This document shows positions 60,501 to 64,000 of a DNA stretch of 64,000 bases, in pieces. The stretch's first letter is position 1. The number at the start of each line of letters is the position of its first letter. The stretch spans positions 49,454,942 to 49,518,941 of the forward strand of contig NC_065542.1 in assembly GCF_932294415.1 (NCBI RefSeq), read 5' to 3'. The translations under genes were made by a program, and so were the position numbers. This stretch comes from Quercus robur (lineage: Eukaryota > Streptophyta > Magnoliopsida > Fagales > Fagaceae). Below the pieces are notes generated by a model. The model worked only from the letters and a program-made list of their open reading frames with translations, was not told the DNA's origin and did no database searches.

Positions 60501-62109
60501 TGATCAAGGTCCTTATAAGATGTAATGGTGGCTTAAATTTACAGAAGGAGCTTCAAAATATTGAAGAGGAACAAAACAAAAAAGTTCGTGGATTTCGAGA
60601 GGTGATCGACTTGATTTCTGCTTCACAGAAACCTGTTGTCTCCCACAATTCCCTTAATGGTGTATCTCTGTATAAATATTTTCTGATAACTTTAGACTCT
60701 AGTACCCGCAACTAGCTCTCCTTAATTTTTCATCTAACGCTATTTTGTTGCTCTATGCAGATTTTACATTTATTCATTCAAAGTTCCTCGCCCCTTTACC
60801 TCCTAATTTTGATGAGTTTATGTGTACCTTGCGCTTGGTTTTCCCACATGTACTTGATATCCAGCAACTGATGAAGGAAATTGGCCCTTTGAGAAAAGTT
60901 ACCAATATACCTACAGCTATTTCCTACTTAAAAGACCATTTCTTTGCACCCATCGATATGGAAATTCTGCATGAAGGTCAGTCACTCTTTCTTATTAATA
61001 GACATAAAATGCATACACATGCACACACCCATACACATGAACAAAACTACAAGTATGCTTACATTGTCAGTGCTCTCATAGATAATTTTTACTTGAGACT
61101 GAGTGTCAATGACCCAAATTCATGCCTCGTAAATATTTAAGAAAAGTTCCACACTAACACACTTATCACATTACATTACATTACTGGTTATAAAACACTT
61201 GACATACTTACCAAGAATAAAAAAAGGTTGGCATAGTGAAGGAAGAAATATAATCCACTTGAGTCACTTGACCTAATCTCCCTAAGGTAAAGTGTAATTC
61301 CCCTAAAAAATAAACATAAATTTACATGCCCAATTGAAATTATCTTTTGGTAAATTACTGGTCATAAGTCACTTGACCTTAATCTCATGCTCGTGAGATT
61401 GGCAGTAACCTGCCATGGTCATCAGAGCAGACCTAACTTTTGTTTACCATTTTTATGTTTATCAGATACTGTGAATGAAGGGAAGATTCATGGACATAAT
61501 GTTCTAAGCATTTCTCATTTGTTTGCGAAGCTTTGTTCCATATTGAAAATTGCTCCCATCCAATCGGATAACAAAAATTTGGTTCCGGCTCTTGAAAAAT
61601 ATGCAAACATTTTAACTCCATGCTCCTTGAGCCCTCAAGAATCAACTGATGAGGACATCAGGGTTTGGACAAACAATACAAGAAAAGTGAATTGTGAGCA
61701 TTTGGTTTTCTTGTGGGGATTTAAGCGTGGAATGACTGCTGGAATGCTGAAAAGCTTGCTCCAAGGGTCACATGATGTTTTCTCTAAAGAATTTGATGTT
61801 CGGTTAGTAGATAAGAGCTGTGCCATTGTTGTTTTCTGGAAACCTGGTTTGTCAGAAACTTTTCTGGATTTAATAAATAGCAAAGAGATCTGTGGATCTT
61901 TAGGCGAGATGGTCTCAGAAGGCCTAAGAGCAGCACGTTATGGAACTTACAAGAAAGTTTGTAGGTTAGGTATATTGGAGGCAGATTTGGCAAGGTCCTT
62001 GGATAAAGCTTTGGAAGAACCTGATTGCCTCTGGCAAGGTGATTCTGAAACAAATCCATTGGAAGTTTACTGGTATAGCGACTCTATTATTAACTTTGAT
62101 GACCTTTGA
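57503..62109 (+). CDS. PARN-like DEDD-family protein, probably catalytically inactive
   Basis: Eight exons: 57503-57831, 58747-58877, 59807-60004, 60088-60200, 60346-60462, 60545-60659, 60761-60976, 61466-62109; all GT-AG and in phase, 620 aa. The fold matches poly(A)-specific ribonuclease PARN (CAF1 family): VTKSNFADTLSDLKIHI at the start, YNFHLFPRDEL, GFDFNACIYDGISYLSR, GFREVIDLISASQKPVVSHNSL, FPHVLDIQQLM and a C-terminal RRM-like part. Active PARN uses D-x-E, D, and H/D in exonuclease motifs I to III. Here motif I is AVSLQRTG (Ser54 and Gln56 in place of Asp and Glu), motif II keeps Asp335 (codon split by intron 6), and motif III reads GKIHGHNVL where HEAGYDA is expected. So three or four of the catalytic positions are changed. 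The N-terminus (LLQRRFLCQK) is basic and could be a mitochondrial presequence. Active plant PARN (AHG2) works on mitochondrial mRNA; the role of this paralogue is unknown. Confidence 0.9.
57850..57874 (+). repeat. (CT)n microsatellite at the start of PARN-like intron 1
   Basis: Begins about 18 bp after the exon 1 donor (CACCC/GTCAGT). Confidence 0.9.
58211..58325 (+). mobile_element. 5'-truncated LINE 3' end with target duplication
   Basis: It is flanked by AAATAAGAAGTG at 58199-58210 and 58326-58337. The body ends ATTCTTACGTTATTTATC then poly(A), and contains CCAATGTACTCGGTTTGGCAATC, similar in layout to the 24061 insertion and to plant L1 3' UTRs. It lies in PARN-like intron 1. Confidence 0.75.
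59060..59345 (+). repeat. Repeat with direct terminal similarity in PARN-like intron 2
   Basis: AGTATAATGGTTAAATGCATCATTTC (59074) with TTTGGGATGAGTGGTAGTTTATC resembles AGAATAATGGTTAAAGTATCAAT (59262) with TTTGAAACAAGAGATAGTTTATC. The spacing of about 190 bp, with TCTCACATATTGGGCTGC between, could be a very small LTR-type (TRIM) element or a tandem repeat. Not resolved. Confidence 0.4.
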
Positions 62110-62890
62110 GATGTGGCATTCCATTTCTTGAACTAGAAGTTGACATTGACAAAAGATTGATGCTTCTTTAACTTGCTGGCAAAGAACAAACAATTGTTCT
62201 TCTCAATTCTGAAATCAACTTTATTCACTATGTGGAAGTGAGGTCCTAGGTTTACAGGTTTCACACATTTTGAAATTACAAAAGTAAATGAAAGTGAAGG
62301 TTGTTGAATAGCAGGTTCATATGAGATCAGGTCACACCAAATGAAGCTATATCAGCCAAATTTTGTTGCTATTTTATATATTTCTCCATTATGTACTGAG
62401 GCATTTTTAATGTATTTTCTGCATTGCTGCCTGTTATATTTCCATGTCCTGATAATCTGATAATGTGTATGGGAGATTGCATACCCAGTATGGAATGTCT
62501 ACCTGTTACATTCAATTCAAGAGCAAGGTTTTAAAGAAGAGAACTACTATTTATTTTCTCAATGCTGTGATTGGGAGAAATTTGGAAGGAAAAGAGAGAG
62601 TTTGAAGGGAAGTAAGAAGAAAAGTCAAATGTTCTGCCATTTACTTTCTTATTTTCTAGATATGTAGAGAAGTTAAAAGTTGTTGGTCTAGCTAGATTAA
62701 ACCATGTGTTTGGACGAAGGAATTGTTATTTACAGAAATTGTCAAATGAAAGGATTTAAACTCTTTTCCAGTTAATCACAAATTTCATTGTGAACGTTTA
62801 ATATAATAACATTTTTAAGTTTTCATTTTATTTCTTCTTTATATTTTTAGTTTTCTTGTTTCTAGAAAATCTCATAGTACAACTTTCACT
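62110..62890. other. PARN-like 3' flank, no further gene
   Basis: The first few hundred bases are likely the 3' UTR of the PARN-like gene. No exon, RNA gene or bounded repeat was recognised in the remainder. Confidence 0.5.
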
Positions 62891-62894
62891 ACCA

Positions 62895-62975
62895 TATCCA
62901 TCTGTTGGCGTGGCAAAACTATGGACTTAGCCTTATATCCATCTGTTGGCGTGGCAAAACTATGGACTTAGCCTT
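62895..62975 (+). repeat. Perfect 41-bp tandem duplication
   Basis: ATATCCATCTGTTGGCGTGG, followed by CAAAACTATGGACTTAGCCTT, occurs twice back to back with no mismatches seen. Confidence 0.9.
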
Positions 62976-63013
62976 TTTGTTAGTATCTATGGAGAGTTTT
63001 CTTCTTCCATCTT

Positions 63014-63014
63014 G

Positions 63015-63045
<31 letters not shown>

Positions 63046-63058
63046 GGGGGGGGGGGGG
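63014..63058 (+). repeat. (GA)n run followed by a 15-nt G run
   Basis: About 14 GA units and then 15 consecutive G (63044-63058). Confidence 0.9.
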
Positions 63059-63059
63059 A

Positions 63060-63870
63060 ATATTTTCAGAGAGATTTTCAAATTTTATATAGAAGGAATT
63101 TGAAGGGTTTCTTTTGAAATAAAAAATAAGAGTAAGTAATTGCTTATGTACACGTATTACCTCAAAATAAGGAGAAACATAATTTTAGATTATGTATAAA
63201 AAAATAAGTTTATAGATTGAATAATAAACAACATTTACTTTGAATGAAATTTGACATGCATGTTTAGAATATAAGAACATGCAATCTAATGATTATATTT
63301 TCAAAATATCTAATCATATTAATTTTTTTGTGAGTTTGTGGGCAAACTTTGTTCAAATACAAATCCATGACATGTCTTTTTTTTTAAGGAAAAAAAGCTG
63401 TGTGCAGACTCAATTTCTTTGTCTCTCGAGTAAAAATAAAGTCATGTCTCTCTTGTGAGTTGCTACTCAAGTTCTTTCTTCCTAGAAGATATATAATCAT
63501 GTGCTTCTTCTTCTTTTTTACCCAAATCATTAATTGTGTCAAACTTGATCTCCTCCATGTGTTGCAGCAAATGCACATTTCTCAACATTAGTAAAGTCAC
63601 CTATCTTTGTGTCGACACAACTTTGCAGTAAAAACCAAGAACTAGGATTGCCCTTGTTTTTGTTGTGAAAATTTAATTTTGCTCATGTGATGCCCAGTTT
63701 ATGCCGGATTGGAAGTAATGCATATGTTATGTGGGCTAGGAGTCTCATATCAATTGTTGACTAAATCGAACTGGGCTATAAATGTGATTAAAAAAGAAGC
63801 CCCAATTGTGTTATGTGAGCTCGTGCTAGTCTCACGTGTGCGAGCCCCACACTATAATTCTAGCCTTTAG
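63060..63870. other. Intergenic, no gene recognised
   Basis: AT-rich sequence. Short open frames near 63384-63591 on both strands overlap a T/C-rich patch and have no recognised domain. Confidence 0.5.
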
Positions 63871-63879
63871 GGGTGTGTA

Positions 63880-64000
63880 GAAAATCCACCGACTTGTCAA
63901 ATTTGACCCGACCCAACCCGACCCGTCGGATTGGGTCGGTTTTTAAGGCAGGTTGGGTTGGGTTGGGTTACAAATTTTTTTTTTTTTTATAACGGGTCCG
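63880..64000. repeat. GGGTTG/CGACCC-rich dispersed repeat end, cut by the window edge
   Basis: GACCCGACCCAACCCGACCC (63905-63924) faces GGGTTGGGTTGGGTTGGGTT (63950-63969) as an imperfect inverted pair around GTCGGATTGGGTCGG. Such blocks are common dispersed plant repeats; the other end is outside the window. Confidence 0.55.

Noticed and set aside
61387-62109. 240-codon open frame as a separate gene
   Set aside because: The codons from 61466 are the last exon of the PARN-like gene, joined in phase to exon 7. The part before 61466 is intron.
21547-62109. The four genes as a biosynthetic or functional cluster
   Set aside because: Cell-wall SKS, haem A synthase, carboxypeptidase and PARN-like protein share no pathway, and the long repeat-filled gaps argue against co-regulation.
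63940-63975. GGGTTGGGTTGGGTT as telomeric repeat
   Set aside because: The plant telomere unit is TTTAGGG; this is a different, inverted-pair dispersed repeat.

Overview
This is a 64 kb stretch of plant nuclear DNA. It is AT-rich, its genes have many introns with canonical GT-AG borders, and non-autonomous DNA transposons, SINEs, LINEs and LTR-element relics fill most of the rest. The protein sequences are eudicot. The repeat types (plant L1 LINEs, Ty3/gypsy relics, MITEs starting with GTTTGGAT-like ends) fit a woody rosid, perhaps Fagales, but that placement is inference.

Four intact protein-coding genes were reconstructed by hand from phase-consistent exons, all on the + strand: (1) an SKU5-similar (SKS) multicopper-oxidase-like, probably GPI-anchored cell-wall protein, 9 exons, 21547-34648, 590 aa; (2) COX15, mitochondrial haem A synthase, 7 coding exons, 37121-40667, 459 aa; (3) a serine carboxypeptidase of the SCPL20 type, 14 exons, 48131-55518, 507 aa; (4) a PARN-like DEDD-family protein, 8 exons, 57503-62109, 620 aa, which lacks most of the catalytic acidic residues. 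They are unrelated housekeeping or cell-wall genes and do not form a pathway or cluster.

Layout: 1-5515 holds two degenerate L1-type LINEs head to tail on the - strand. 5516-9950 is intergenic, with a 221-bp tandem duplication, three GTTTGGAT-type MITEs, a large nested palindrome full of CTCGAG and a 164-bp tandem duplication. 10145-13378 is three diverged copies of a roughly 1.4 kb unit. 13560-15690 is a decayed Ty3/gypsy element (- strand), followed by a MITE with TAA duplications (15693-16191) that abuts a partial, frameshifted duplicate of COX15 (16197-17729). A TIR element with a 9-bp target duplication lies at 18358-19241. The SKS gene follows; its fourth intron is 5.3 kb and carries a second gypsy relic and a 251-bp MITE. 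COX15 comes next, then about 7 kb of repeats (40.7-48.1 kb) including a 340-bp palindrome and a solo-LTR-like stretch. SCPL20 has several same-family SINEs in its introns. The PARN-like gene and a repeat-rich tail close the window.

No novel multi-gene system was found. The most interesting signals are the apparently catalytically dead PARN-like protein, the COX15 partial duplication with its 8-bp frameshift, a series of very short poly(A)-only insertions flanked by direct repeats, and the two large palindromic elements.
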